Source of the DNA: Shewanella morhuae
Lineage (GTDB): Bacteria; Pseudomonadota; Gammaproteobacteria; Enterobacterales; Shewanellaceae
NCBI RefSeq assembly: GCF_900156405.1
Contig: NZ_FTNN01000004.1
Span: 28,914 to 92,913, forward strand
Reading direction: 5' to 3'
DNA length: 64,000 nucleotides
The notes under the pieces were generated by a model. The model saw nothing but the letters and a program-made list of their open reading frames with translations. It did no database searches and was not told the DNA's origin. The first letter of the stretch is position 1; each line of letters starts with the position of its first letter. A program made the translations under genes and the position numbers. Of the stretch, positions 9,970 through 18,407 are shown piece by piece.

Positions 9970-11001
9970 ATGGATACAAAGAAGCGTTTATTATTAAAAG
10001 CGTTAGCTTCTTGCGGCCTTTTAACTGCAGTACCCTCAACACTATGGGCGATGAATCAATCATTAGTCTTCCCATTTGGTAAGCTCCCTGCGGCTAACAA
10101 AATCCAACGCGTACTCAGTGCTGGCGCTCCTGCTGATATATTACTGTTAGCCCTAGTACCCGAAAAATTACTTGGATTTTCAGCCTTTGAAATCCCACGA
10201 AATAACCCATGGTTCTCACAAAGCATACAAACACTACCTAAACTAGGCCGATTATCGGGCCGTGCTAGCACCTTGTCGATTGAACAGTTACTCGCACTCA
10301 AACCAGATATTATTATCGACAGCGGCAGTGTTACTGACACTTTTAGCTCTCAGGCGGAGCGTATTACCGCACTCACGGGGATCCCCTATCTTTTAGTTAG
10401 CGGTAAACTGTCTGACTCAGCCGAACAAATTAGGCAAGTAGCTGATGTTCTTAGCGTGGCATCAAGGGCTGAACCCTTAGCTAATATGGCTGAAAAAATA
10501 CTAACTGATGCCCGCATCTTTTCATCAACTCAAAGAAAACCTCTGCGGTTCTATGCCGCCAGAGGCGCAAAAGGATTAGAAACCGGTTTAGCGGGGTCAT
10601 TACATACCGAGGCAGCCGAACTACTTGGATTAGAAAATGTAGCAAAACAAGCTGGGCGCCATGGCCTTGGACAAGTATCAATGGAGCAATTACTGCTATG
10701 GCAACCGGATGTGGTTTTAACACAGGATGAATCCACATATCAGCACATTTTAACCAACAGCCAATGGCAAGGTATTAACGCTGTGCAGCAACAGCAGGTT
10801 TTACACTACCCTCGTTTTCCGTTTGGTTGGTTAGATGCACCACCGGGCATTAATCGTTTATTAGGTTTGCGAAGATTACATGCCCATTTCGATCCTAAAA
10901 TACAGGCAGGGTTACAGGCAGATACACAAGCCTTCTTCGAGCTATTTTTCCATAGCACGCTCAGTGATGAGTCATACCAACAATTAGTGAAACAGCCATG
11001 A
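9970..11001 (+). CDS. Periplasmic metal/metal-chelate binding protein (BtuF/FecB/MolA type)
   Basis: A 343-residue ABC-importer binding protein. I chose the ATG at 9970 (MDTKKRLLLKALASCGLL), which starts a normal Sec signal ending near TLWAM; a start five codons earlier at 9955 is possible. The TroA/BtuF fold is indicated by the pattern QRVLSAGAPADILLLAL, SIEQLLALKPDIIIDSG, SMEQLLLWQPDVVLTQ and a long linking helix. It overlaps the permease gene by four bases (ATGA). The usual label would be iron-siderophore binding protein, but the ModE-type operator points instead to molybdate/tungstate or a chelate of them, as for MolA of Haemophilus influenzae. The ligand is not proved by sequence. Confidence 0.85.
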   Translation: MDTKKRLLLKALASCGLLTAVPSTLWAMNQSLVFPFGKLPAANKIQRVLSAGAPADILLLALVPEKLLGFSAFEIPRNNPWFSQSIQTLPKLGRLSGRASTLSIEQLLALKPDIIIDSGSVTDTFSSQAERITALTGIPYLLVSGKLSDSAEQIRQVADVLSVASRAEPLANMAEKILTDARIFSSTQRKPLRFYAARGAKGLETGLAGSLHTEAAELLGLENVAKQAGRHGLGQVSMEQLLLWQPDVVLTQDESTYQHILTNSQWQGINAVQQQQVLHYPRFPFGWLDAPPGINRLLGLRRLHAHFDPKIQAGLQADTQAFFELFFHSTLSDESYQQLVKQP

Positions 11002-11987
11002 TGATGTCAAAAACCATCGGGGTTGTGAGCTTACTACTCTTAATGAGTATGTTTTTAGCGCTCACAGCAGGCAAATATCCCCTCTCATTAGGGCAAATTA
11101 ACGAACTGATTTTTTCTTCCCATTTATCCAGCGATCCTCGCCTTTCAATTGTATTTTGGCAAATTCGTCTGCCTAGAATGTTGGCCGCCATATTGGTGGG
11201 TGCCAGCCTTTCTGCCGCAGGTACGGCCTATCAAGGTATGTTCCGTAATCCGTTAGTTTCACCGGATATTTTAGGCGTTTCTGCCGGAGCGGGTTTAGGA
11301 GCAAGCGCGGCAATTTTGCTTGGATTACCTATGTTATTCATTCAGGCTTTTGCCTTTACAGGGGGCATTACAGTAGTCGTGTTGGTGTGTGTCATTGCCA
11401 AATTTACGCGCCGACAAGATCCGGTGTTATCACTCGTATTGATTGGGATCGCCATCGGCACTTTATGCGGTGCAGGGATTTCACTAATAAAAGTGTTTGC
11501 AGACCCTTATATTGAGCTTCCTTCGATTACGTTTTGGTTACTTGGTGGCCTAAACTCAATTACCTTAGATGATATTGCTATCGCTATGCCATTAATCCTC
11601 ATAGGATTATTGCCATTATTTCTACTACGTTGGCGCATGAACCTTTCAAGCCTTCCCGATGACGAAGCCAAAGCAATTGGCGTTAATGTCACCCGCTTAC
11701 GGATTATTTTTATCATTAGTGCGACCTTAATCACCGCCTGCACTGTGTCCATTGCCGGTATTATTGGTTGGGTTGGATTAGTGGTTCCTCATATCTGCCG
11801 CACATTAATCGGTGCGAATAACCAACAATTATTGCCATTGTCGATGGCGGTCGGTGCCATTTTATTATTATTTACCGACACCATTGCCCGCAGCGTCGGT
11901 ACTGTAGAATTACCCTTAGGTATTATTACCGCACTGATTGGCGCGCCATTTTTCCTTATTTTACTGATGAGGAGAGAGCGGCTGTGA
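10998..11987 (+). CDS. ABC importer permease, FecCD/BtuC family
   Basis: A 329-residue inner-membrane protein with about ten hydrophobic segments, of the type II importer class (BtuC, FecCD, MolB). Typical segments are IRLPRMLAAILVGASLSAAG near residue 50, GAGLGASAAI, and the C-terminal coupling and gate regions GIIGWVGLVVPHICR and GILTA-like GIITALIGAPFF. Start and stop overlap the neighbouring genes by ATGA and GTGA, so the three transporter genes are translationally coupled. It should form a homodimeric channel for the ligand delivered by the upstream binding protein. Confidence 0.9.
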   Translation: MMMSKTIGVVSLLLLMSMFLALTAGKYPLSLGQINELIFSSHLSSDPRLSIVFWQIRLPRMLAAILVGASLSAAGTAYQGMFRNPLVSPDILGVSAGAGLGASAAILLGLPMLFIQAFAFTGGITVVVLVCVIAKFTRRQDPVLSLVLIGIAIGTLCGAGISLIKVFADPYIELPSITFWLLGGLNSITLDDIAIAMPLILIGLLPLFLLRWRMNLSSLPDDEAKAIGVNVTRLRIIFIISATLITACTVSIAGIIGWVGLVVPHICRTLIGANNQQLLPLSMAVGAILLLFTDTIARSVGTVELPLGIITALIGAPFFLILLMRRERL

Positions 11988-12739
11988 CTATCGTCAATTT
12001 CAATCATGCCGATATCGGTTATAACCGACATCCCGTCCTCCGCGATGTTTCTTTTACCGTAAAAACGGGAGAAGTGTGCTGTCTTTTGGGGACGAATGGT
12101 TGCGGCAAAACCACCATTATACGTAGCCTATTAGGAATTTTGCCGCTCAAGGGTGGCAGTATTCAACTACACGATAAAGCCCTCCATTTATGGAACACCA
12201 CCGAGCTGGCACAAACCGTGGCCTATGTACCGCAGGCGCATGATGGTCCTTTTGCATTTAGTGTGCTTGATATGGTGATGATGGGTCGCTGCACGCATCT
12301 AAAATTATTTTCCCAGCCTGGCGTCAAAGACCGCGCATTAGCAATGGAGTTGTTGCTAATGCTTGATATCGCCCATCTCGCTAAACGGCAATATCCTTCA
12401 CTCAGTGGCGGTGAGCGCCAGTTGGTTTTAATCGCCAGAGCACTGATCCAACAACCCACACTACTTATCATGGACGAGCCAGCAGCTAGCCTCGATTTTG
12501 GTCATCAAATTACCTTACTCGAAAGGATCCGCACGCTTAAAAAAGAGGGCATGACAGTATTAATGTCAACGCATCATCCTATGCATGCTAAGGCCGTAGC
12601 AGACAAGGTAGTACTAGTGGCAAAAGATCAACCAATACAACAAGGTTCGATTAACGACATGCTTAGTGCAAAGCGTCTCACCACACTTTATGGTGTCCAA
12701 GAAAGCGATATTAGAAACCACTTGGGCCTCGATATTTAA
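11984..12739 (+). CDS. ABC importer ATPase, FecE/BtuD/MolC type
   Basis: A 251-residue ATP-binding subunit starting at a GTG that overlaps the permease stop. Walker A GTNGCGKTT (residues 36-44), Q-loop at Q84, signature LSGGERQ (140-146), Walker B LLIMDEP (160-166) and the switch histidine in STHHP are all present, so the enzyme should be active. It powers the transporter formed with the two preceding gene products. Confidence 0.92.
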   Translation: MTIVNFNHADIGYNRHPVLRDVSFTVKTGEVCCLLGTNGCGKTTIIRSLLGILPLKGGSIQLHDKALHLWNTTELAQTVAYVPQAHDGPFAFSVLDMVMMGRCTHLKLFSQPGVKDRALAMELLLMLDIAHLAKRQYPSLSGGERQLVLIARALIQQPTLLIMDEPAASLDFGHQITLLERIRTLKKEGMTVLMSTHHPMHAKAVADKVVLVAKDQPIQQGSINDMLSAKRLTTLYGVQESDIRNHLGLDI

Positions 12740-12760
12740 AGATAAACATGAGGAAAAATA

Positions 12761-13573
12761 ATGTTATTAGATGAGCTGGATTTCGCTGGATTATACCAAC
12801 AGCAAATGCAATTAGCGGGGCGAACCACTAAAAAACCAGAGCATTGGGACAAGCGCGCAGAAGCCATGGCAAACGATTGCGCTCCTGCTAATGACGGTTA
12901 CTTGACCCAACTATTAGCAAAAATTGATTTGCGCGGCGCCTCAACTTTATTCGATATGGGTTGTGGTCCCGGTTCAGTCTGTTTGAACATAGCCGAAAAC
13001 CTAACTCATGTTTATGGCGTGGATTACAGCCAAGGCATGTTAGATGTCGCACATCGTCGGGCAAACGCAATGGGACTGAATAATGTCAGCCTACTGAATA
13101 AATCATGGGAAGATGATTGGCAGGATATTCCACAATGTGATATTGCCGTCGCATCACGCTCCACCTTAGTGTCCGACTTACGTGCGGCGCTCATTAAGCT
13201 TAACGATAAAGCTAAACTCAGGGTTTATACCACACATACGGTATCCACCTCTTTTGTGGATGTTGAAATACAAGCTGCAATCGGGCGAAAAGTAATTGAA
13301 CTACCTAATTATATTTTTGCCGTCAACATTTTATATCAAATGGGGATTAACCCACAGGTTGATTATATTAAATCAAATAATTGTTTAGATAAAAATAACA
13401 ATTTCGAGCAGTTTTCTAAAACAATTGATTGGTCATTAGGCGGACTCACAGATGAAGAAAATAATCGCTTATTTGATTACTATCAACATAAAAGCCGCAT
13501 CGGAGAAGCACTAATATCCCCGTCTAGAGATTGGGCATTAGTGTATTGGGATAAAGTGGCATTAAGTAAATAA
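12761..13573 (+). CDS. Class I SAM-dependent methyltransferase
   Basis: A 270-residue cytoplasmic protein that starts 21 bases after the ATPase stop with GAGG upstream, so it is part of the operon. Motif I is FDMGCGPGS (residues 64-72) and the acidic end of strand 2 is GVDYSQGMLD (D88), both normal for the Rossmann-type methyltransferase fold. The substrate is unknown. A methyltransferase kept between an importer and its TonB receptor may modify the imported chelator, or destroy it to release the metal, but this is inference. Confidence 0.8.
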   Translation: MLLDELDFAGLYQQQMQLAGRTTKKPEHWDKRAEAMANDCAPANDGYLTQLLAKIDLRGASTLFDMGCGPGSVCLNIAENLTHVYGVDYSQGMLDVAHRRANAMGLNNVSLLNKSWEDDWQDIPQCDIAVASRSTLVSDLRAALIKLNDKAKLRVYTTHTVSTSFVDVEIQAAIGRKVIELPNYIFAVNILYQMGINPQVDYIKSNNCLDKNNNFEQFSKTIDWSLGGLTDEENNRLFDYYQHKSRIGEALISPSRDWALVYWDKVALSK

Positions 13574-13621
13574 GTAGCAAGCTACTGCAACTTTAATAAA
13601 CACCACAATTGAATATCAATA

Positions 13622-13649
13622 AAATAGCAGCCATCAGGCGCTGCTATTT
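13622..13649 (+). repeat. Stem-loop upstream of the TonB receptor gene
   Basis: AAATAGCAG - 10 nt - CTGCTATTT with only three T after the stem. It may reduce read-through from the transporter genes into the receptor gene; not a strong terminator. Confidence 0.5.
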
Positions 13650-13681
13650 CACTAAACTACATCTACAAGAAAGAGATTATT

Positions 13682-15676
13682 ATGCGATATAAAAAAATCT
13701 ATCTTCCATTATTAATTGCAATGGGAATTTCACATCCTCTAATAGCTAATGAAATAGCACAAAATCAATTAGCAGATAATAATCCAGAAAGAATAACGAT
13801 ATGGGGTAGCGCCGTTGCTGATACCAGTGCGCGTATTGACCAAAAGACGATAGAGAAATTAGGTAAAAATAATGTCGCTAATGCCTTAAGCACGATTCCC
13901 GGTGTTTCACTCCAAAAATCGGGGAGTCGCAACGAATTACAAGTACGAGTGCGTGGTTTTGACAATCGCCAAGTCCCGGTGTTTTACGATGGCATTCCGA
14001 TTTATATCCCCTACGATGGTAATCTAGACTTAGGCCGATTTTTAACCTCTAACCTCGATTCGATTGAGGTATCAAAAGGATATACTTCACTCCTACAGGG
14101 GCCTAACCAAATGGGCGGCTCAATTAATTTAACCACCCATAAACCCACAGAAACGTTAGAAGCTAGCGCAGGCTACCGCCAAGGGTTTACCCGTAATAAA
14201 ACTAACGCCTACGATGCTAATGCTTCATTAAGTATGAGTAATGATTTAGGTTATCTACAGTTTTCCGGTAGCCAATTAAAACAAGATTACTTAGGCTTAC
14301 CTTACGGCACTGATAATGATATTGCTGGCTCAGATGGGGAGTTAATCAACTCTGCAGCTGATGATAAACGTGGCATAGTAAAACTGGGGTTTACCCCTAA
14401 TGCTGACGATGAGTATGTTTTTACTTATATTAATCAAAACAGTGAAAAAAATAATCCACCCTATGCAGGTACTAGCCCACAAAAGTCACGGTATTGGCAG
14501 TGGCCTGAATATGATAAAGAAAGTTATTACTATCAAGGGACGACTAAATTAGGCGATATTTTTACGCTTAAAAGTCGCGTTTATCATGATAATTTTGTTA
14601 ATACCCTAATGATGTATAACTCATTAAAAGATTTAAATAATAAAAATGGCTCTTATAGTCATTATGATGATTATAGTAATGGTGCAGGATTACAATTAGC
14701 CGCAGAAGTCCGCCAGCAAGACCAACTCGCTTTCGCAATTCATTGGAAAGAAGATATCCATAGGGAAAAAGACGATCCTATTGGCGATTATGATCGCTTT
14801 AAAGATCGCACTATTTCTGCATCCACAGAATACCAATGGGCTGTCGATGAAAAGCTTAATATTGTGGCGGGCATCAGTTACGATAAACGCACTAGCTTAC
14901 AAGCAATGCAATTTGAAAATAACGGTAGCATTACAGAATACGACGATAATGACCAAAATGCTTTTAACTGGCAAGCAATGGCGAAATATCAAATTCGTCA
15001 GCAGGATTATCTATCGGTATCATTTTCTGAACGCAGCCGTTTCCCTACATTAAAAGAGCGCTATACGACCTCTAAGCCTTCTACGGGTCAAGTGGCAATC
15101 GTTAATCCACACTTAGATGCAGAGCGCGCTCGTAGTATTGATATTACCTATAATGGTTTATTCAACGATGATTGGAGCTATGAAGCCAGTATTTATTATA
15201 ATCGTGTGGATGATGCAATTCAGGCGGTAAATATTGATGCCAATACATTACAAAATCGAAATATAGGCCAAGTTGATTATTCGGGAGTCGATATAGGCCT
15301 CAAGGGTCGTATCAACAGTATTGCTGAAATGGGACTGAGCTATAGCTATACAAATAGTGATGTAAAAAGTGGTCAAATAGGCGAAATTACTGGCTTGCCA
15401 ACCCAAATGGCGAATGCGTGGATTACGGTTACACCATGGGAGCCTATCGGCATTACACTTGCAGAAGAAGCGCGTTCTTCCAATTATAGTAATAGCGATG
15501 CTTCTCAAGTTGCTGCTGGGTTTGCAATAACCAATATCCGAGTTGACTATACTGCATCAGAAAATGTAAAACTCAATGCCTCAGTCAATAACCTTTTTGA
15601 CCATAGTTATGAGTATTCAGAAGGATTTATCGAACAAGGTCTCAACTACTGGTTAGGTGTTGAGGTTAAAATATAA
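13682..15676 (+). CDS. TonB-dependent outer-membrane receptor
   Basis: A 664-residue outer-membrane receptor. Signal peptide MRYKKIYLPLLIAMG (cleavage near residue 22), then a plug domain at about 35-155 (NALSTIPGVSLQKSG, VRVRGFDNRQVPVFYDGIP, GPNQMGGSINLTT), then a long Tyr- and Asn-rich beta-barrel. The last residues NYWLGVEVKI form the final strand. A clear TonB box is not obvious; ERITIWGSA near residue 36 is the likely region. It follows the transporter operon by 108 bases and should import the same ligand across the outer membrane. It resembles iron-complex receptors in general, so a metal chelate is the expected substrate. Confidence 0.9.
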   Translation: MRYKKIYLPLLIAMGISHPLIANEIAQNQLADNNPERITIWGSAVADTSARIDQKTIEKLGKNNVANALSTIPGVSLQKSGSRNELQVRVRGFDNRQVPVFYDGIPIYIPYDGNLDLGRFLTSNLDSIEVSKGYTSLLQGPNQMGGSINLTTHKPTETLEASAGYRQGFTRNKTNAYDANASLSMSNDLGYLQFSGSQLKQDYLGLPYGTDNDIAGSDGELINSAADDKRGIVKLGFTPNADDEYVFTYINQNSEKNNPPYAGTSPQKSRYWQWPEYDKESYYYQGTTKLGDIFTLKSRVYHDNFVNTLMMYNSLKDLNNKNGSYSHYDDYSNGAGLQLAAEVRQQDQLAFAIHWKEDIHREKDDPIGDYDRFKDRTISASTEYQWAVDEKLNIVAGISYDKRTSLQAMQFENNGSITEYDDNDQNAFNWQAMAKYQIRQQDYLSVSFSERSRFPTLKERYTTSKPSTGQVAIVNPHLDAERARSIDITYNGLFNDDWSYEASIYYNRVDDAIQAVNIDANTLQNRNIGQVDYSGVDIGLKGRINSIAEMGLSYSYTNSDVKSGQIGEITGLPTQMANAWITVTPWEPIGITLAEEARSSNYSNSDASQVAAGFAITNIRVDYTASENVKLNASVNNLFDHSYEYSEGFIEQGLNYWLGVEVKI

Positions 15677-15699
15677 CGAGACAATCTATTTTCAAGCAC

Positions 15700-15726
15700 A
15701 AAGCCGCCCTCCAGCATGGCGGCTTT
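15700..15726 (+). terminator. Terminator after TonB receptor gene
   Basis: AAAGCCGCC - 9 nt - GGCGGCTTT followed by ATCGTTTT. The stem is strong but the T run is interrupted. Confidence 0.65.
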
Positions 15727-15772
15727 ATCGTTTTAAATTAACCTTAATGGGTTAATCATAGGATAGTTAATC

Positions 15773-16252
15773 ATGATCAATTTCTCTGCAATAGGCTTTG
15801 TTGAAAGCGAATATAACGACATAGCGAATATGCCAATTCAAGGATGTAAAGTGGCAAATAATCAGGGAGTATTAGTGATCGATGCTGAATTTACTGAAGG
15901 ATTAGCCGATTTACACGAATTTTCACATTTATATGTGCTCTTTCACTTACACCGCTGTAATGATTACACCTTAAAGGTAAAGCCTTTTTTAGATAATCAA
16001 TTACGCGGTATTTTTGCAACCCGCTCCCCGAAACGCCCCAATCCTATTGGGCTATCAATTGTTGAAATTGAACGCATCGAAGGCAATCGTATTTATGTAA
16101 AAGGGATCGATATATTAAACCAGACTCCAATTATCGATATCAAACCCTATATTCAAGCTTTCGATAATATCACCCCGACCCGCGATGGTTGGTATGAGCA
16201 TGGACAAGATCCCTTAACCACGCTATCCGATAACCGTTTCGTTGGAAAATAA
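15773..16252 (+). CDS. Short TrmO/TsaA-like SAM-binding protein
   Basis: A 159-residue protein related to TrmO (YaeB/VirR), which methylates N6-threonylcarbamoyladenosine at tRNA position 37. Conserved family parts are visible: INFSAIGFVES at the start, HEFSHLYVLFHLHR near residue 48, and FATRSPKRPNPIGLSIVEI at 83-101, the SAM-binding and catalytic region. It is much shorter than E. coli TrmO (about 235 residues) and lacks the C-terminal tRNA-binding part, as do archaeal single-domain relatives. It lies 96 bases after the TonB receptor gene on the same strand. This suggests a role in the metal-uptake locus rather than tRNA modification, but that is inference. Confidence 0.75.
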   Translation: MINFSAIGFVESEYNDIANMPIQGCKVANNQGVLVIDAEFTEGLADLHEFSHLYVLFHLHRCNDYTLKVKPFLDNQLRGIFATRSPKRPNPIGLSIVEIERIEGNRIYVKGIDILNQTPIIDIKPYIQAFDNITPTRDGWYEHGQDPLTTLSDNRFVGK

Positions 16253-16499
16253 CGCTGTTTTAGAGCTAAAGTTTGCCGGCCAATTTGATGGCGTGTATTG
16301 GATAATTAATACACATTTTATGGCTGAAATGACTAATGCAAGCAGTAGATTTTAGATACCTATAAAAGCTCTAATACAATAATACGGCTATACATTAGCC
16401 GTTATGCTTAGCATCATTTAAGCGGTAATCAACAGCATGACTTGCGATGCCCTCACAAAACAGCTCGTAATTAGCACTGTTTTTAGCCTAGCAAAACGC

Positions 16500-16853
16500 T
16501 TAAATACAATGGTCGAAATGGGCGTTTTGCATGCAAAGTAGACCAATCTGCTCTTGAGATAACATCGCGCACTCTAAGGTTTTTTGAGAGTTTGCGCGGA
16601 TAACATCTTCATCCGTTAATATTGTCATTGCCGCCGAATACGCATTAGTTCGGCCGCAATCGAGCCATATATGGCCTATTTGTACCCAATAGTGCGGCTG
16701 TTGCCCTGAGCCTGAGGCAAACTCGACTTCCAATCCCCTCGCCTCATGCCCATGCTGAGCACACTCAGATAAGATAATTCTCAAATTATCCCAAGCCGCT
16801 AAATTAACCCTCGCATAAGCCGTTAATAATGCTTCAACAAATTGTGTACTCAT
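16500..16853 (-). CDS. Hypothetical protein
   Basis: I do not recognise this 117-residue protein. The ATG has GGGAG about 8 bases upstream, supporting translation. It has no signal peptide or membrane segment, four cysteines and several histidines (ECAQHGHEARG near residue 30, CMQNAHFDHCI at the end). A Cys/His-rich C-terminus could bind metal, but no known motif is clear. It lies 92 bases from the GNAT gene on the same strand. Confidence 0.6.
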   Translation of the reverse strand: MSTQFVEALLTAYARVNLAAWDNLRIILSECAQHGHEARGLEVEFASGSGQQPHYWVQIGHIWLDCGRTNAYSAAMTILTDEDVIRANSQKTLECAMLSQEQIGLLCMQNAHFDHCI

Positions 16854-16945
16854 GTACGACTCCCATCATTCACTGTCGCATTGGCTGCCATTAATACTAA
16901 ATCTTGCATATATAAACCTGAGCCAGTGCAAAGTAATTAGCGTGA

Positions 16946-17488
16946 TTACAGCTGTGTTTTTGCCGCCATTAAATAATAATCTCGTGCGGCTACGGTAAAA
17001 AAGTCCACCACCTGCATTTGGCCTTTCCCTGAATGGGCGGCAAAAGAGCGCTCATTATCTTCAGCAATAAAGGTCAACATATAACTAAAATGCGGGGCAA
17101 CTTGGCGGCGAATTTCATTAACTAACGCCACAAAAATGCCTTGCCCTCTGTAGGCTTGTTGCACCCAAATCGGCCCATATTGGCAAGAGTTAGTTTTGGT
17201 TAATTTAGGCCCATCCCAATCAAGTTGGGGTAAACGATTGAGTAACGTGCGGTACATGGGCCAATGCTCAAAAAATCCCCAGCGACCAGCAATAACATAA
17301 CCCACAATTTGCTGCTCAACCTGCGCCACCACAACCCAATGCTTGTTTACTAGCTCAGTTAACTCACGATGGGAAAACGCTTGGCCTTGCAGCCCCATCG
17401 CGGCAGATGCTAACTCGTCATTCAGGTATTTTTTCTCTAGCATCGTTAATAAATCAATGTCTTGGGGTAAGGCTAATCTAATCTTCAC
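16946..17488 (-). CDS. GNAT-family N-acetyltransferase
   Basis: A 180-residue protein with the GNAT fold: N-terminal IRLALPQDIDLLTMLEKKYL, beta strand VVVAQVEQQIVGYVIAG, and the acetyl-CoA pyrophosphate loop VQQAYRGQGIFVALV near residue 109 (R/QxxGxG/A type). The start is a GTG. Substrate unknown. It could be co-transcribed with the hypothetical gene at 16500-16853. Confidence 0.75.
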   Translation of the reverse strand: MKIRLALPQDIDLLTMLEKKYLNDELASAAMGLQGQAFSHRELTELVNKHWVVVAQVEQQIVGYVIAGRWGFFEHWPMYRTLLNRLPQLDWDGPKLTKTNSCQYGPIWVQQAYRGQGIFVALVNEIRRQVAPHFSYMLTFIAEDNERSFAAHSGKGQMQVVDFFTVAARDYYLMAAKTQL

Positions 17489-17571
17489 AGCATTCTCGCA
17501 GTATCATTTTGGGAGCACTTATCGTGGTAAGTATACAAGTTTAAAAATAGAGCCACAGCTAAGCCAAGGTT

Positions 17572-17802
17572 TTATTTACCGATATCGTCTTGGCGCTTAG
17601 CCCATTGGATAAATAGCACTACCGGATAAGGAGACATAAGCACTAGCCCTAAACCAATCAAGCAAGCAATGACTAACATCCCACTGATATCTAGACTCCA
17701 TTGAGTCAACATATACAGACCAAGCCCACAAACTAACATCAATACACCTAACCAATGTAAAAACTTCAACAAATTCATAGTATTTTTAATGCTATCCGTC
17801 AT
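17572..17802 (-). CDS. Small inner-membrane protein
   Basis: A 76-residue protein with two predicted membrane segments (about residues 14-32 and 39-66) and a charged tail KRQDDIGK. AGAGG lies 8 bases before the ATG, so expression is likely. No family recognised; function unknown. Confidence 0.6.
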   Translation of the reverse strand: MTDSIKNTMNLLKFLHWLGVLMLVCGLGLYMLTQWSLDISGMLVIACLIGLGLVLMSPYPVVLFIQWAKRQDDIGK

Positions 17803-17872
17803 ATAAACCTCTTTAGATTTTGAGCTAAACTTGTCACACTATGGCAAGAATAATGAAAAAGGAACCGCGATA

Positions 17873-18289
17873 ATGTTAAAAAAAGCATTCATATTAAGTG
17901 CGTTACTATTCGGGCTTACTGCTTGTGAGAGTACTGATAGCGCTAAAAACGACACCATTCCATTGCTGGGCAGTTGGCAAATTGAGATGGTACAAGGTCA
18001 ACCTACTATCGATTATAGCCCAGCACAAATTACCTTCGAAGCCGAAGGCCAGTTGCATGGAAACAACAGTTGTAATAACTTTTTTGGCCAATATACCCAA
18101 CAAGGCCAAGAGCTTAAGCTATCTCCTGCAGGTAGTACGATGAAAGCCTGCGTTGATGCTTTAATGCAACAAGAGCATAAAGTGATGCAAGCGATGCCGT
18201 TAGTGACCCAAGCCAAATTAGTCCAAGGTCGACTGACCTTACTCGGTAGTGACGACAAACCTTTGCTGGTGCTAAGCCAACTGAAATAA
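17873..18289 (+). CDS. META-domain (HslJ-like) lipoprotein
   Basis: The ATG at 17873, after AAAAAGGAACC, gives a 138-residue lipoprotein: leader MLKKAFILSALLFGL, lipobox LTAC with lipidated C18. An earlier in-frame ATG at 17831 would hide the signal and is unlikely. The mature part is one META domain: LLGSWQIEMVQGQ, GNNSCNNFFGQY, GSTMKACV and a final beta strand LLVLSQ, as in HslJ. Such proteins are envelope-stress linked. An aspartate after the Cys is absent (CES), so outer-membrane placement is expected. Confidence 0.8.
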   Translation: MLKKAFILSALLFGLTACESTDSAKNDTIPLLGSWQIEMVQGQPTIDYSPAQITFEAEGQLHGNNSCNNFFGQYTQQGQELKLSPAGSTMKACVDALMQQEHKVMQAMPLVTQAKLVQGRLTLLGSDDKPLLVLSQLK

Positions 18290-18351
18290 GCATTATATCT
18301 CAATCGATTCAGATCAAGCTGACGCGGAATCGAGATAAGATAAATAATGAG

Positions 18352-18375
18352 AAAAACCGCCATCAGGCGGTTTTT
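18352..18375. terminator. Bidirectional terminator
   Basis: AAAAACCGCC - ATCA - GGCGGTTTTT, with A and T runs on both sides. It serves the META lipoprotein gene (plus) and the symporter gene (minus), which converge here. Confidence 0.85.
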
Positions 18376-18407
18376 TAATACTCAAAATACAGTTTTATCG
18401 CTATGAC

